Counted from the first letter of the stretch, positions 9,890 through 19,284 are shown. The stretch is 64,000 nucleotides of DNA from Alphaproteobacteria bacterium (GCA_030433005.1 JAUILQ010000019.1:1-64000), one strand, 5' to 3'. Notes: a model not told the origin generated them from the sequence alone. Numbers and translations: made by a program.

Positions 9890-9945
9890 GGGGCGTGAAG
9901 GCGCTCCCGGCGCGGCCCCTGTCCCTCGTCAGTCCCGCTCCCTCT

Positions 9946-9980
9946 CGTCATGCCCGCGCAGGCGGGCATCCATCGGGACT
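9946..9980 (+). repeat. dispersed palindromic repeat (CGTCATGCCCGCGCAGGCGGGCATCCATCGGGACT)
   Basis: Hairpin unit matching an inverted copy at 10637-10666; of the common CGTCATNCCCGCGnAGGCGGGnATCCA type. Confidence 0.7.
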
Positions 9981-10079
9981 CGCCGGTGCTCCGAAGGCGC
10001 TCGTTGCCACACGGCCGGCACCTTACAGTACGAGAAGGACCATCTTGGCAGGAAATCATGCGGGTCTTGCCGGGCGCAT

Positions 10080-10554
10080 GTCCCGCGTGGCGTTGGATCT
10101 TCGAATGACTTGGACGGTGCCCTACGTCAGCGTCTGGGGGATGTTCTTCTACCTGTTCGGGTTAGCGCTCCTGCTGCGGAGGCCCGGGTGGTCCGCTAGG
10201 AAGCGCGGTCTGCCTCTTGTCGGCTTCATCGGCATCGGCTGGGTCCTGCTCAACCTCGGCGCGTTCGCTTATTGGGACCACATGGCGGACACAGCCTTCT
10301 CCACTCCCGGCGTCACCGAGGAAGAGCTGAGGGCGGCGACAGCGGATGGCGCCAACCTGACTTTCACCTTGTTGCTCGGCTGGGCTGCAGCCGCCGCTTT
10401 CGCCGGAGTCATGGAGGCGATTTGGCAAGGCGGGTGTCGTTGGCTGTGGCGGCGAGCGCCGCCACGTGACGGGGCGACACTGTTCGGGCGCCTGCTCGTC
10501 GGTTGGAGCGTACTCTCCGGTCTCCTGCTTGCTGCGAGCTACTTTCTTGGGTAG
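10080..10554 (+). CDS. small hypothetical membrane protein
   Basis: Several hydrophobic stretches (VWGMFFYLFGLALLL; LPLVGFIGIGWVLLNLGAFAYW; LLGWAAAAAFAGVMEAIW); start uncertain. Confidence 0.5.
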
Positions 10555-10636
10555 CGCGGCTTGGTGCCGCTCCCTCCCTTGCCAGTCCCGCGCGAGCGGA
10601 GTTCTATCCGGACACGCCGGGGCTCTTGGAAAGTCA

Positions 10637-10666
10637 CGATGGATCCCCGCCTGCGCGGGGATGACG
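10637..10666 (-). repeat. inverted copy of the 9946 palindromic repeat (GATGGATCCCCGCCTGCGCGGGGATGACG)
   Basis: Reverse complement matches the 9946 unit; a degenerate copy lies at about 10581-10620. Confidence 0.7.
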
Positions 10667-10692
10667 CTGGGCGGGCAGACAGGTGAGCGTCG

Positions 10693-11670
10693 CTACGCCA
10701 CCGCCAGGACGTGGACGCTGAACAGGCTCTCGGCGTCGGTCAGGGCCAGGGCCGGGCGGAAGCCGCCGCGCTTGGCCAGGGCCTGGAAGCCGTCGAGCTC
10801 GTACTTGTAGGAGTTCTCGGTGTGGATCGTCTCGCCGCGGGCGAAGGCGAAGGTTTCGCCGGCGATCCGCACGCGCTGCTCGCGCAGGCTCTCGAGGTGC
10901 ATCTCGATGCGGCCCTCGTCGCGGTCGTAGAGCGCCTTGTGCGCGAAGCCGTCGAGCTCGAAGCCGCCGCCCAGCTCGCGGTTGATCCGGCGCAGCAGGT
11001 TGAGGTTGAAGGCGGCCGTGACGCCGGCGGCGTCGTCGTAGGCGGCCTCCAGCCGGGCCGGGTCCTTGCGCAGGTCGACGCCGACCACCAGGAAGCCGCC
11101 CTCGCCGAGCGTGCGCGCCGCGCTCTTCAGGAAGCCGACGGCCTCGTCCGGCGTCAGGTTGCCGATCGTCGAGCCGGGAAAGAAGCCGACGCGCGGCCCC
11201 TCGGGCACCACCGGGTCGAGATCGACCGCCAGCGTGAAGTCGGCGCAGACCGCGGCGGTCGGCAGCTCCGGATGGTCGCGCGCGAAGCCCTCGGCGCTGT
11301 GCAGCAGGAACTGGCGGGAGATGTCGATCGGCACGTAGCAGCGCGGCGTCACGAGCGCCTCGACCAGCAGGCGGATCTTCTGGGCCGCGCCCGCGCCGAA
11401 CTCGATGACCGAGGCCTCGGCCGGCAGCAGCGCGCGCAGGCGCTCGCGCTCGTTTTCCAGGATCTCCAGCTCGGCGCGGGTCGGGTAGTATTCCGGCTGT
11501 TCGCAGATCCGGTCGAACAGGCGCGAGCCGCGGTCGTCGTAGAAGAACTTGGCGGGGATGCGCTTCTGCCGCTCGGCCAGGCCCTGGAGGACGGCCTCGC
11601 GGAAGTCTTCGGTCGGCGGCTCGAAGTCCAGAAAGCCGGCGAGCGCCGTGCCGTCACCGCCGCCACTCAC
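10693..11670 (-). CDS. egtD: L-histidine N(alpha)-methyltransferase (EgtD family)
   Basis: RIPAKFFYDDRGSRLFDRICEQPEYYPTRAE...FFPGSTIGNL...GVDLRKDPARLEAAYDDAAGVTAAFNLNLL; likely GTG start at 11670. Confidence 0.9.
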   Translation of the reverse strand: MSGGGDGTALAGFLDFEPPTEDFREAVLQGLAERQKRIPAKFFYDDRGSRLFDRICEQPEYYPTRAELEILENERERLRALLPAEASVIEFGAGAAQKIRLLVEALVTPRCYVPIDISRQFLLHSAEGFARDHPELPTAAVCADFTLAVDLDPVVPEGPRVGFFPGSTIGNLTPDEAVGFLKSAARTLGEGGFLVVGVDLRKDPARLEAAYDDAAGVTAAFNLNLLRRINRELGGGFELDGFAHKALYDRDEGRIEMHLESLREQRVRIAGETFAFARGETIHTENSYKYELDGFQALAKRGGFRPALALTDAESLFSVHVLAVA

Positions 11671-11837
11671 CGGATGCGTCCCATGGGCAGCCGGCCGCAC
11701 TGCATTTCTGTCGTCATGCTGTCGATCCCTTTCGCGCCGGCCGCCCGGACGGGCCGCCTGTTTCCCCACCTAGAGGCGGCGGTTGAAAGGACAATGGAGG
11801 CAGCAGGCGGGTGGTTCCGCCCGAGGCTGGCTTCGCC

Positions 11838-12503
11838 CTAGCTCTCCCACTCGACGTCGAAGGTGCTGACGAGGTCGCCGATCTGGGCCGGGGTCAGCAG
11901 CAGCGGCTGGGCGCCGCGCAGCAGCAGCGCGAGCTTGGCCGTTTCCTCCAGCTCCTCGACCGCGTAGATCGCGCTCTTCAGGTCCTTGCCCGCGACCACG
12001 GGGCCGTGGTTGGCCAGCAGCACGGCGCTGCGCCGGCCGCCGAGCTCCCGGACCGCGTCGCCCATCGCCGGGTCGCCGGGCCGGAAGTAGGGCAGCAGCC
12101 TGACCTTGCCGAGCCGCATGATCGAGTAGGCGGTGAGTGGCGGCAGGGCGTTGTCGGCGTCGGTCTCGGGCAGCATCGAGACGGCGACCGAGTAGGTCGA
12201 GTGCAGGTGCACGACGGCGCCGGTCGCCTGCGGCCGGGTCTCGTAGAAGGCGCCGTGCAGCGCCATCTCCTTGGTCGGCTTGTCGCCGTCGACGAGCTGC
12301 CCCGCGGCGTCGAAGCGGCTGAGCCGCGCCGGGTCGAGGTCGCGGAAGGAGGCGCCGGTCGGCGTCACCAGCAGTCCGCCGTCCTCGAGCCGCGCCGAGA
12401 TGTTGCCCGAGGCGCCGGAGGTCAGGCCGCGCTCGAAGAAGGAGCGGGCCGCCTCGCAGATCGCCTCGCGCAGCGCCGCCTCGCCGCCGGATCCGCCGCT
12501 CAT
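11838..12503 (-). CDS. otnC: class II aldolase, OtnC-like 3-oxo-tetronate 4-phosphate decarboxylase
   Basis: TSGASGNISARLEDGGLLVTPTGASF; VVHLHSTYSVAVSML; adjacent to otnK. Confidence 0.85.
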   Translation of the reverse strand: MSGGSGGEAALREAICEAARSFFERGLTSGASGNISARLEDGGLLVTPTGASFRDLDPARLSRFDAAGQLVDGDKPTKEMALHGAFYETRPQATGAVVHLHSTYSVAVSMLPETDADNALPPLTAYSIMRLGKVRLLPYFRPGDPAMGDAVRELGGRRSAVLLANHGPVVAGKDLKSAIYAVEELEETAKLALLLRGAQPLLLTPAQIGDLVSTFDVEWES

Positions 12504-12513
12504 TGCCCCGTCC

Positions 12514-13788
12514 TCACCGGCCGCCGAGCCGGGCCACGGCCTCGGCGAAGAAGTCGGGCCCGCCGAAGTTGCCGGACTTGAGAGCCAGCGCGATGCCGGC
12601 GTCGGGGTCGAGCAGGGCCGGCACGCCGGGGGCGATCTCCGGGCCGATGCGGAGCGCCTCGGACTTCAGGGCCGCGGTGACCGCACCCGAGGTCTCGCCG
12701 CCGGCCACGACGAAGCGCCGGACGCCCTCGCCGGCGAGCCGCGCGGCGAGCGCCGCGAAGAAGCCCTCGACCGCCTCGGCCACGGTCTCGCGGCCGTGCT
12801 GCTTCTGCAGGGCGCCGACCGCTTCGGGGTCGGCGGTCGAGTAGACCAGCGGCGCCTCCCCGGAGTCGTCCGCCAGCTTGTCGGCGACCCAGGCCGCCGC
12901 CTTGTCGGCGCTCAGCTTGCCGGACAGCAGGTCGCTCGGATCGATCGCCAGGGCGGCCCGCGCGCCGGCGTAGCGCTCGACCTGGCCGCGGGTCGCCGTC
13001 GAGCAGGAGCCGGAGAGCACGACCGCGGGGCCCTCGACGGGGTGCCAGCCGCCGGCCTCGGCAGAGGCCGCGCCGGCGCGCTGGAAGTTCTCCGGCAGGC
13101 CGAGCGCGATGCCGGAGCCGCCGGTGACCAGCGGCACGTCCGCGGCGGCGCGGCCGATGGTGCGCAGGTCGGCGTCGGCGACGGCGTCGACGACCACGAC
13201 CGGGCGGCCGGCCGCGACCTCGGCGTCGAGCGCCTTGCGGATCGCCTCCGGCCCTTCCTGCACGGTCTGCAGCGGCACGTGGCCGACGCCCAGGCGGGTC
13301 TGCAGCGCCAGCCAGCGCCGGATGTCCGGGTCGGTCATCGGCGTCAGGGGGTGCTTCTCCATGCCCGACTCGCTGAGCAGGCGGTCGGCGACGAAGAGAT
13401 GCCCCTGGAAGACGCGGCGGCCGTTGGTCGGGAAGGCCGGGCAGACGATCGCCCGGTCGGCGCCGAGCGCCTCCATCAGCGCCTCGATGACCGGGCCGAT
13501 GTTGCCCTCGGGCCGCGAATCGAAGGTCGAGCAGTACTTGAAGAAGAACTGGCGGCAGCCCTGGCGCTTCAGCCAGTCGAGCGCGGCCAGGCTGTCGCGC
13601 ACCGCCTCCTCCGGCGGGCAGGTGCGCGACTTCAGCGCGACGATGCCGGCCTCGACGTCGGGCGCGGCGTCGCGCGTCGGCAGCCCGCAGTACTGCACGG
13701 TGTTGAGGCCCTCCTGCGCCAGGGTCGAGCCGAGGTCGCTGGAGCCGGTGAAGTCGTCGCCGATGCAGCCGAGCAGCATGTCAGGCAC
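12514..13788 (-). CDS. otnK: four-carbon acid sugar kinase, OtnK-like 3-oxo-tetronate kinase
   Basis: LGCIGDDFTGSSDLGSTL N-terminus; VVAGGETSGAV C-terminal motif. Confidence 0.9.
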   Translation of the reverse strand: MPDMLLGCIGDDFTGSSDLGSTLAQEGLNTVQYCGLPTRDAAPDVEAGIVALKSRTCPPEEAVRDSLAALDWLKRQGCRQFFFKYCSTFDSRPEGNIGPVIEALMEALGADRAIVCPAFPTNGRRVFQGHLFVADRLLSESGMEKHPLTPMTDPDIRRWLALQTRLGVGHVPLQTVQEGPEAIRKALDAEVAAGRPVVVVDAVADADLRTIGRAAADVPLVTGGSGIALGLPENFQRAGAASAEAGGWHPVEGPAVVLSGSCSTATRGQVERYAGARAALAIDPSDLLSGKLSADKAAAWVADKLADDSGEAPLVYSTADPEAVGALQKQHGRETVAEAVEGFFAALAARLAGEGVRRFVVAGGETSGAVTAALKSEALRIGPEIAPGVPALLDPDAGIALALKSGNFGGPDFFAEAVARLGGR

Positions 13789-14083
13789 CGGCCCGGCCGG
13801 TGGCGGCCATGAGGTCGGCGGGGGCGAGCGGGCCGCGAGGGCCCTGGTCCAGTCTGCGCACGAAGTCCATTTCCTTCTCCGGAGCCTCGAAGTGGCGCCA
13901 GACTAGCGGATCGAGCCCGGGACTCGCCAGGGAGGCCGGGCCGGTTCGCTTCGCCGGTCCCGAGCCAGCCGGTCCCGACTCACCCGGCCTCGAGTCAGCG
14001 AGCCTCGCCGGGCGGCGTAAGGCCTCGACCCGCTCGGCGCGGTTGTCGGAGGTCACGGTGACGGCGTAGCGGGGCTCGGTCAT
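13781..14083 (-). CDS. small hypothetical protein (100 aa), overlaps otnK start
   Basis: MTEPRYAVTVTSDNRAERVEALRR...WRHFEAPEKEMDFVRRLDQGPRGPLAPADLMAA; low-complexity centre. Confidence 0.45.
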   Translation of the reverse strand: MTEPRYAVTVTSDNRAERVEALRRPARLADSRPGESGPAGSGPAKRTGPASLASPGLDPLVWRHFEAPEKEMDFVRRLDQGPRGPLAPADLMAATGRAGA

Positions 14084-14127
14084 CGGGTCTGAGGTTTCCT
14101 GCTTTCGGTTTCGGATGGCGCGCGGAT

Positions 14128-15321
14128 CTAGACCACGTTGCGCTCGACGATCGGGTCGCCCCGCCGGATCCGCTCGTAGCCGAAGCGCGAGAGGTCGAGG
14201 CTGCGCCAGCCGCCGTGCACGATCCACTCCATCAGCCCGCGGCCGACCGCCGGGCTCTGCTGCAGGCCGTGGCCCGAGAAGCCGTTGGCGAAGAGGAAGT
14301 TCGGCAGCTCCGGGTGCGGCCCCAGGATCGCGTTGTGGTCCAGCGTCGAGACGCTGTAGTGGCCGGCCCAAGCGCCGGTCGGCTTGATCGCCTCGAAGGC
14401 CGGCACCCGGTGCGCCAGGCGCGGCCAGATGACCTCCTCGAACGGCGTCCAGTCGACCTCCAGGTCGAGCGTGTCGGGATCCGGCTCGCCCTCCCTCGGC
14501 GCGATGCCGCAGATGAAGCCGCTGCCCTCGGGCCGGACGTAGAGCCCCGAGGGGTCGATGACCAGCGGCATGCCCGGCAGTTCGGCCCGGCAGTCGAAGA
14601 CGAAGACCTGGCGCTTGCGCGGGAAGACCGGCAGCTCGAGGCCGGCCAGGGCGGCGACCTCGCGGGCGCGCGGGCCGGCGGCGTCGACCACCCAGTCGGC
14701 GCTCAGCCGGTCGCCCGAGGCCAGCGTCAGGCCGCTCGCCCGGCCACCTTCGACCGCGATGCCGGTGACCCGGTCCTCGCGGTACTCGGCGCCCAGGCTG
14801 CGCGCCTTGCGCCGGAAGGCCTGGAGCAGCGCGAAGGGGTCGAACCAGCCCTCCATCGACAGGCCCAGGCAGCCGCCGGCCAGGTCGTCGACGTTGAGCC
14901 AGGGCAGGCGTCGCTTCAGCTCGGCCGCCTCGAGCAGGGCGTTGTCCGCGCCAAGCGATTCCTGCAGGGCGCGGTTGTCCTGCAGCACCGGCCAGCCGGC
15001 CTCCCCGGCCAGGAACAGGTAGCCTTTCTCCCGGAAGCCGACGTCCGGGACCTCGCCGTCGACCGCCAGCCAGTCGCCGAGGTTCTTCAGGAAGCGCGCG
15101 CCGAACAGCGAGATCTCGATGTTCTCCCGGGTCGAGAACTGCTGGCGGATCGAGCCGGCCGAGCGGCCGGTCGAGCCCTCCCGGTAGCTGAAGTCGCGCT
15201 CGATGACGACGACGCGACGGCCGGCGAAGGCCGGTTCTGCGGCCAGCCAGTAGGCGATCGAGGAGCCGATCACGCCGCCGCCGACGATCGCCACGTCGCA
15301 ATGCTTGTCGCTGCTGCTCAT
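14128..15321 (-). CDS. FAD-dependent oxidoreductase, DAO family
   Basis: DVAIVGGGVIGSSIAYWLA; EGSTGRSAGSIRQQFSTREN; NGFSGHGLQQSPAVGRGLMEWI. Confidence 0.92.
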   Translation of the reverse strand: MSSSDKHCDVAIVGGGVIGSSIAYWLAAEPAFAGRRVVVIERDFSYREGSTGRSAGSIRQQFSTRENIEISLFGARFLKNLGDWLAVDGEVPDVGFREKGYLFLAGEAGWPVLQDNRALQESLGADNALLEAAELKRRLPWLNVDDLAGGCLGLSMEGWFDPFALLQAFRRKARSLGAEYREDRVTGIAVEGGRASGLTLASGDRLSADWVVDAAGPRAREVAALAGLELPVFPRKRQVFVFDCRAELPGMPLVIDPSGLYVRPEGSGFICGIAPREGEPDPDTLDLEVDWTPFEEVIWPRLAHRVPAFEAIKPTGAWAGHYSVSTLDHNAILGPHPELPNFLFANGFSGHGLQQSPAVGRGLMEWIVHGGWRSLDLSRFGYERIRRGDPIVERNVV

Positions 15322-15519
15322 GGGTCCGCTTGATAGCCGTCCGGCCGGGCCCGACGCCAGCCCTTCGCGCGAAGGACCGGCGCCGTCGCCCGCGCGGAGT
15401 CGCCGGGGATTGCCAGGGCGGGGGCGAACGCGAAACAATGCCGCCATAACAGCGCCCGGTCTGGCCGGGCGGCAGGCAGCCGGCGGGCCATCCGGGCGTC
15501 AACGAAGGACGCAGGGAGG

Positions 15520-17589
15520 ATGGTCATGGCTTCCGGACAGGCTGCTGGCGGACAAGGCGAAGGAGGCCTGGGGGCGGCGCGCTGCGCCGTCCTGGTCGGG
15601 CCCTACACCGCGGGCAAGACCTCGCTGCTCGAGGCGCTGCTGCACCACGCCGGCGCCACGCCGCGCAAGGGCAAGGTGACCGACGGCAACACGGTCGGCG
15701 ACGCCTCGCCGGAGGCGCGGGCGCGACAGATGACCGTCGAGACCAACGTCGCCTCCTGCGACTACCTCGGCGACCGCTGGACCTTCCTCGACTGCCCCGG
15801 CTCGGTCGAGCTCGGCCAGGAGGCGATGTCGACCCTGATGGCGGCCGACGTCGCGATCGTGGTCGCCGAGCCGGAGCCCGAGAAGGCCGTCGCCCTGACG
15901 CCGATCCTGAAGTTCCTCGACGACTGGCAGATCCCGCACCTGGTGTTCGTCAACAAGATGGAGCGGGCGAACGCCCGGGTGCGCGAGATGCTGGCGGCCT
16001 TCCAGGCCGTGTCCAACCGGCCGCTGGTGCTGCGCCAGGTGCCGATCCGCGAGGGCGAGGAGGTCACCGGCTTCGTCGACCTGGTCAGCGAGCGGGCCTG
16101 GCACTACGAGCCCAACAAGCCCTCCTCGCTGGTCGAGATGCCCGAGGCGGTGAAGGAACGCGAGAGCGAGGCGCGGCGCGAGCTGCTGGAGGCGCTCGCC
16201 GACTTCGACGACGCGCTGCTGGAGCAGCTGCTGGAGGACAAGGAGCCGCCGGCCGAGGAGGTCTACGCCCAGCTGACCAAGGACCTGCGCGACGACCTGA
16301 TCGTGCCGCTGCTGTTCGGTTCGGCCGAGCAGGACCACGGCATCCGTCGGCTGTTCAAGGCGCTGCGCCACGAGACGCCCAGCGCCGGGCAGACCGCCGA
16401 GCGGCTCGGCATCCCCCCCGACGAGACCCTGGCGGCGACGGTGGTCAAGACCTTCCATCTGGCGCACACCGGCCGCGTCTCCCTGCTGCGCGTCTGGCAC
16501 GGCACGCTCAAGGAGGGCACGACGATCGGCGGCGTGCGGCCGTCGGGGCTGTTCCGCCTGCAGGGCGGCCAGAGCGAGAAGGCGACGGCCGCCGGGCCGG
16601 GCGAGCTGATCGGCCTGGGCCGCATGGAGGAGCTCCGGACCGGCGACCTGGTGACCTCGGCCGGGCGCGTCGCCGAGCACGGCCTGCCCTGGCCGGCGCC
16701 GCTGTCGCCGGTCTATGCCGTCGCTCTCGAGCCGGCCAAGCGCGAGGACGAGGTCAAGCTGACCGCCTCGATCGCCAAGCTGATCGAGGAGGACCCCTCG
16801 CTGTCGATGGAGCACGACCCCGATGCCAACGAGCTCCGGCTCTGGGGCCAGGGCGAGATCCACCTGCAGATCGCCGCCGAGCGGCTGAAGAGCAAGTACA
16901 ACGTCGAGGTCGCGACGCGCGCGCCGACGCCGGCCTATCGCGAGACCATCCGCAAGGGCACCGAGCACCACGCCCGCCACAAGCGCCAGACCGGCGGCCA
17001 CGGCCAGTTCGCCGACGTCAAGGTGCGCATCGCCCCGACCGCCCGCGGCGAGGGCTTCCGCTTCCACAACGCCGTGGTCGGCGGCGCCATCCCCAAGCAG
17101 TTCATCCCGGCGGTCGAGCACGGCATCCAGGACTACGCAAAGCGGGGCCCGCTCGGCTTCCCGCTCGTCGATTTCGAGGTGACGCTGTTCGACGGCCAGT
17201 TCCACGCGGTCGACTCCTCCGACATGGCCTTCCGCACGGCCGGCCGGCTGGCCATGAGCGAAGCCCTGCCGGACTGCGACCCAGTGCTGCTGGAGCCGAT
17301 CTGCGAGGTCGAGGTCTACGTGCCGAGCGACTTCACCAACCGGGTGCACGGCCTGATCAGCGGGCGGCGCGGCCAAATCCTCGGCTTCGACGCGCGCGAG
17401 GGCTGGCCCGGCTGGGACGAGGTCAAGGCGCACCTGCCGCAGGCCGAGCTGCTCGACCTGATCGTCGAGCTGCGCTCGCTGACCCAGGGCGTCGGCAGCT
17501 TCGCCTGGCGCCACGACCACCTGCAGGAGCTGCACGGCAAGCTGGCCGACAAGGTGGTCGAGCAGCACCGCGCCGAGGCCGCCCAGTAG
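15520..17589 (+). CDS. elongation factor G-like GTPase (EF-G paralogue)
   Basis: GPYTAGKTSL P-loop, DCPGS, NKMER, RQTGGHGQFADVKV; full EF-G architecture with divergent G1 loop. Confidence 0.9.
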   Translation: MVMASGQAAGGQGEGGLGAARCAVLVGPYTAGKTSLLEALLHHAGATPRKGKVTDGNTVGDASPEARARQMTVETNVASCDYLGDRWTFLDCPGSVELGQEAMSTLMAADVAIVVAEPEPEKAVALTPILKFLDDWQIPHLVFVNKMERANARVREMLAAFQAVSNRPLVLRQVPIREGEEVTGFVDLVSERAWHYEPNKPSSLVEMPEAVKERESEARRELLEALADFDDALLEQLLEDKEPPAEEVYAQLTKDLRDDLIVPLLFGSAEQDHGIRRLFKALRHETPSAGQTAERLGIPPDETLAATVVKTFHLAHTGRVSLLRVWHGTLKEGTTIGGVRPSGLFRLQGGQSEKATAAGPGELIGLGRMEELRTGDLVTSAGRVAEHGLPWPAPLSPVYAVALEPAKREDEVKLTASIAKLIEEDPSLSMEHDPDANELRLWGQGEIHLQIAAERLKSKYNVEVATRAPTPAYRETIRKGTEHHARHKRQTGGHGQFADVKVRIAPTARGEGFRFHNAVVGGAIPKQFIPAVEHGIQDYAKRGPLGFPLVDFEVTLFDGQFHAVDSSDMAFRTAGRLAMSEALPDCDPVLLEPICEVEVYVPSDFTNRVHGLISGRRGQILGFDAREGWPGWDEVKAHLPQAELLDLIVELRSLTQGVGSFAWRHDHLQELHGKLADKVVEQHRAEAAQ

Positions 17590-17638
17590 GCGGCCGGCGC
17601 CCCCGTCGACGGGCGGGCGAGGCGGCTTCGGACAAAGA

Positions 17639-17653
17639 TTGGAATTTTTCCAA
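17639..17653. promoter_or_regulatory. TTGGAA-TTT-TTCCAA inverted repeat upstream of dps
   Basis: Perfect 6-bp inverted repeat with 3-nt spacer in the dps upstream region. Confidence 0.45.
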
Positions 17654-17737
17654 AGAACCTTGTAAGCGCATCTTTTAAGGCCATCTCTCCTTCATGAGAC
17701 GCGTCGAGCGTCGGACGAGATGAAAGGAGACGAGGTC

Positions 17738-18205
17738 ATGTCGCTGAACACAGGTATCGCGGCCGAGGACCGCAAGGTCATCGCGGAGGGGCTGTCCAAG
17801 GTTCTGGCCGACAGCTATACGCTGTACCTCAAGACCCACAACTTCCACTGGAACGTCACCGGCCCGGGCTTCCCGCAGCTGCACCAGCTGTTCGAGGACC
17901 AGTACACCGGCCTCGCCGCGGCGGTCGACGAGGTCGCCGAGCGGATCCGGATCCTGGGGCACCGCGCGCCCGGCAGCTACAAGGAGTTCGCCAGGCTGGC
18001 GAGCATCGAGGAAGCCGAGGGCGAGCCCAGCGCCAAGGAGATGGTCGAGCAGCTCGCAGCCGACAACGAGGCGGTCGCGCGGACCGCGCGCTCCGTGTTC
18101 CCGGCCGCCGAGAGCGCCCAGGACGAGGCCACGGTCGACCTGCTGACCCAGCGCATGGCGGCGCACGAGAAGGCCGCCTGGATGCTGCGCGCCACGGCCG
18201 GCTGA
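17738..18205 (+). CDS. dps: Dps/ferritin-like DNA-binding starvation protein
   Basis: YTLYLKTHNFHWNVTGPGFPQLHQLFEDQY; typical Dps. Confidence 0.95.
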   Translation: MSLNTGIAAEDRKVIAEGLSKVLADSYTLYLKTHNFHWNVTGPGFPQLHQLFEDQYTGLAAAVDEVAERIRILGHRAPGSYKEFARLASIEEAEGEPSAKEMVEQLAADNEAVARTARSVFPAAESAQDEATVDLLTQRMAAHEKAAWMLRATAG

Positions 18206-18331
18206 TCTAGACTCCGCGTCGCGGGAAGGCCGTCGCGCCTTTCCGCAGGGACGGACGGCCTGCGGCGGCCGGGCGAGGCCCGAGCCGCCGCCGTGCCGTC
18301 GGCTGTGCGCCGCTAGAGGGGGAGTTGGGCC

Positions 18332-19159
18332 TTGGAGGTTTCGGAGATCGTCCTGCGCGGCGGGTTGGGCAGCCTGCTCGCCGGCATGGGAACCGGCCTG
18401 GGCGCGCTGCCGATCTTCTTCCTGCGCCGGATGAGTCCGGCGGTGGAGACGACCCTGCTGTCCCTCGCCGCCGGCATCATGCTGGCCGCCGCCGCCTTCT
18501 CGCTGCTCATTCCCGGTCTCGAGGCGGCCGAGATGCGCGGCTACGGCAGCCGTGTCGCCACCCTGATCATCGCCGCCGCCGTGCTCGCCGGCGGCGGCTT
18601 CTTCTGGCTCGCCCACCATTTCCTGCCGCACGAGCACTTCGTGAAAGGCCGCGAGGGCCCGGAAAGCGGAAGCGCGCCGCCCGCGCCGGCGGCCGGACTC
18701 GCCGGACCCGACGCGACGACGATCCGCCGGCTCTGGCTGTTCATCGTCGCGATCTGCCTGCACAACTTCCCCGAGGGGCTGGCGGTCGGCGCCGGCTTCG
18801 GCCAGGACGACCTGGGTGCCTCGATCGCCCTGGCGCTCGGCATCGCGATCCAGAACATGCCCGAGGGCTTCATCGTGGCGGCCGCCCTGGTCGCGCTCGG
18901 CTACGGCGTGCGCCTGTCGTTCTGGCTAGCCCTGCTGACCGGCCTGATCGAGCCGGTCGGCGGTCTGGTCGGCGCCGCGGCCGTGGCCCTGGTACAGCCG
19001 GCGCTGCCCTGGGCCCTGGGCCTGGCGGCGGGTGCGATGATCTTCGTCGTCGCCGGCGAGATGATTCCCGAGACCCACCGCAAGGGCTTCGAGAGCCGGG
19101 CGACCATCGGCCTGCTCTGCGGCTTCGCCCTGATGCTCATGCTCGACGGGCTGATCTGA
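18332..19159 (+). CDS. ZIP family metal transporter
   Basis: HNFPEGLAVGAGFG; NMPEGFIVAAAL; TTG start after GGGGGAG. Confidence 0.92.
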   Translation: MEVSEIVLRGGLGSLLAGMGTGLGALPIFFLRRMSPAVETTLLSLAAGIMLAAAAFSLLIPGLEAAEMRGYGSRVATLIIAAAVLAGGGFFWLAHHFLPHEHFVKGREGPESGSAPPAPAAGLAGPDATTIRRLWLFIVAICLHNFPEGLAVGAGFGQDDLGASIALALGIAIQNMPEGFIVAAALVALGYGVRLSFWLALLTGLIEPVGGLVGAAAVALVQPALPWALGLAAGAMIFVVAGEMIPETHRKGFESRATIGLLCGFALMLMLDGLI

Positions 19160-19284
19160 GCGCGTCCCGGCCGAGAAGGTCGGCTCCGGGGGCTTGTCAC
19201 CTCCGTCGGCTTCGCTACCTTGGCGTCGGCGCCCGTCAGAAGGCGCCCGGAACCAATGCCTGTCGAGAAAGGGAAGACCCAAGC

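Noticed and set aside
15499-17568. 689-aa minus-strand ORF
   Set aside because: Mirror of the EF-G-like CDS; composition is shadow-like and EF-G motifs lie on the plus strand.
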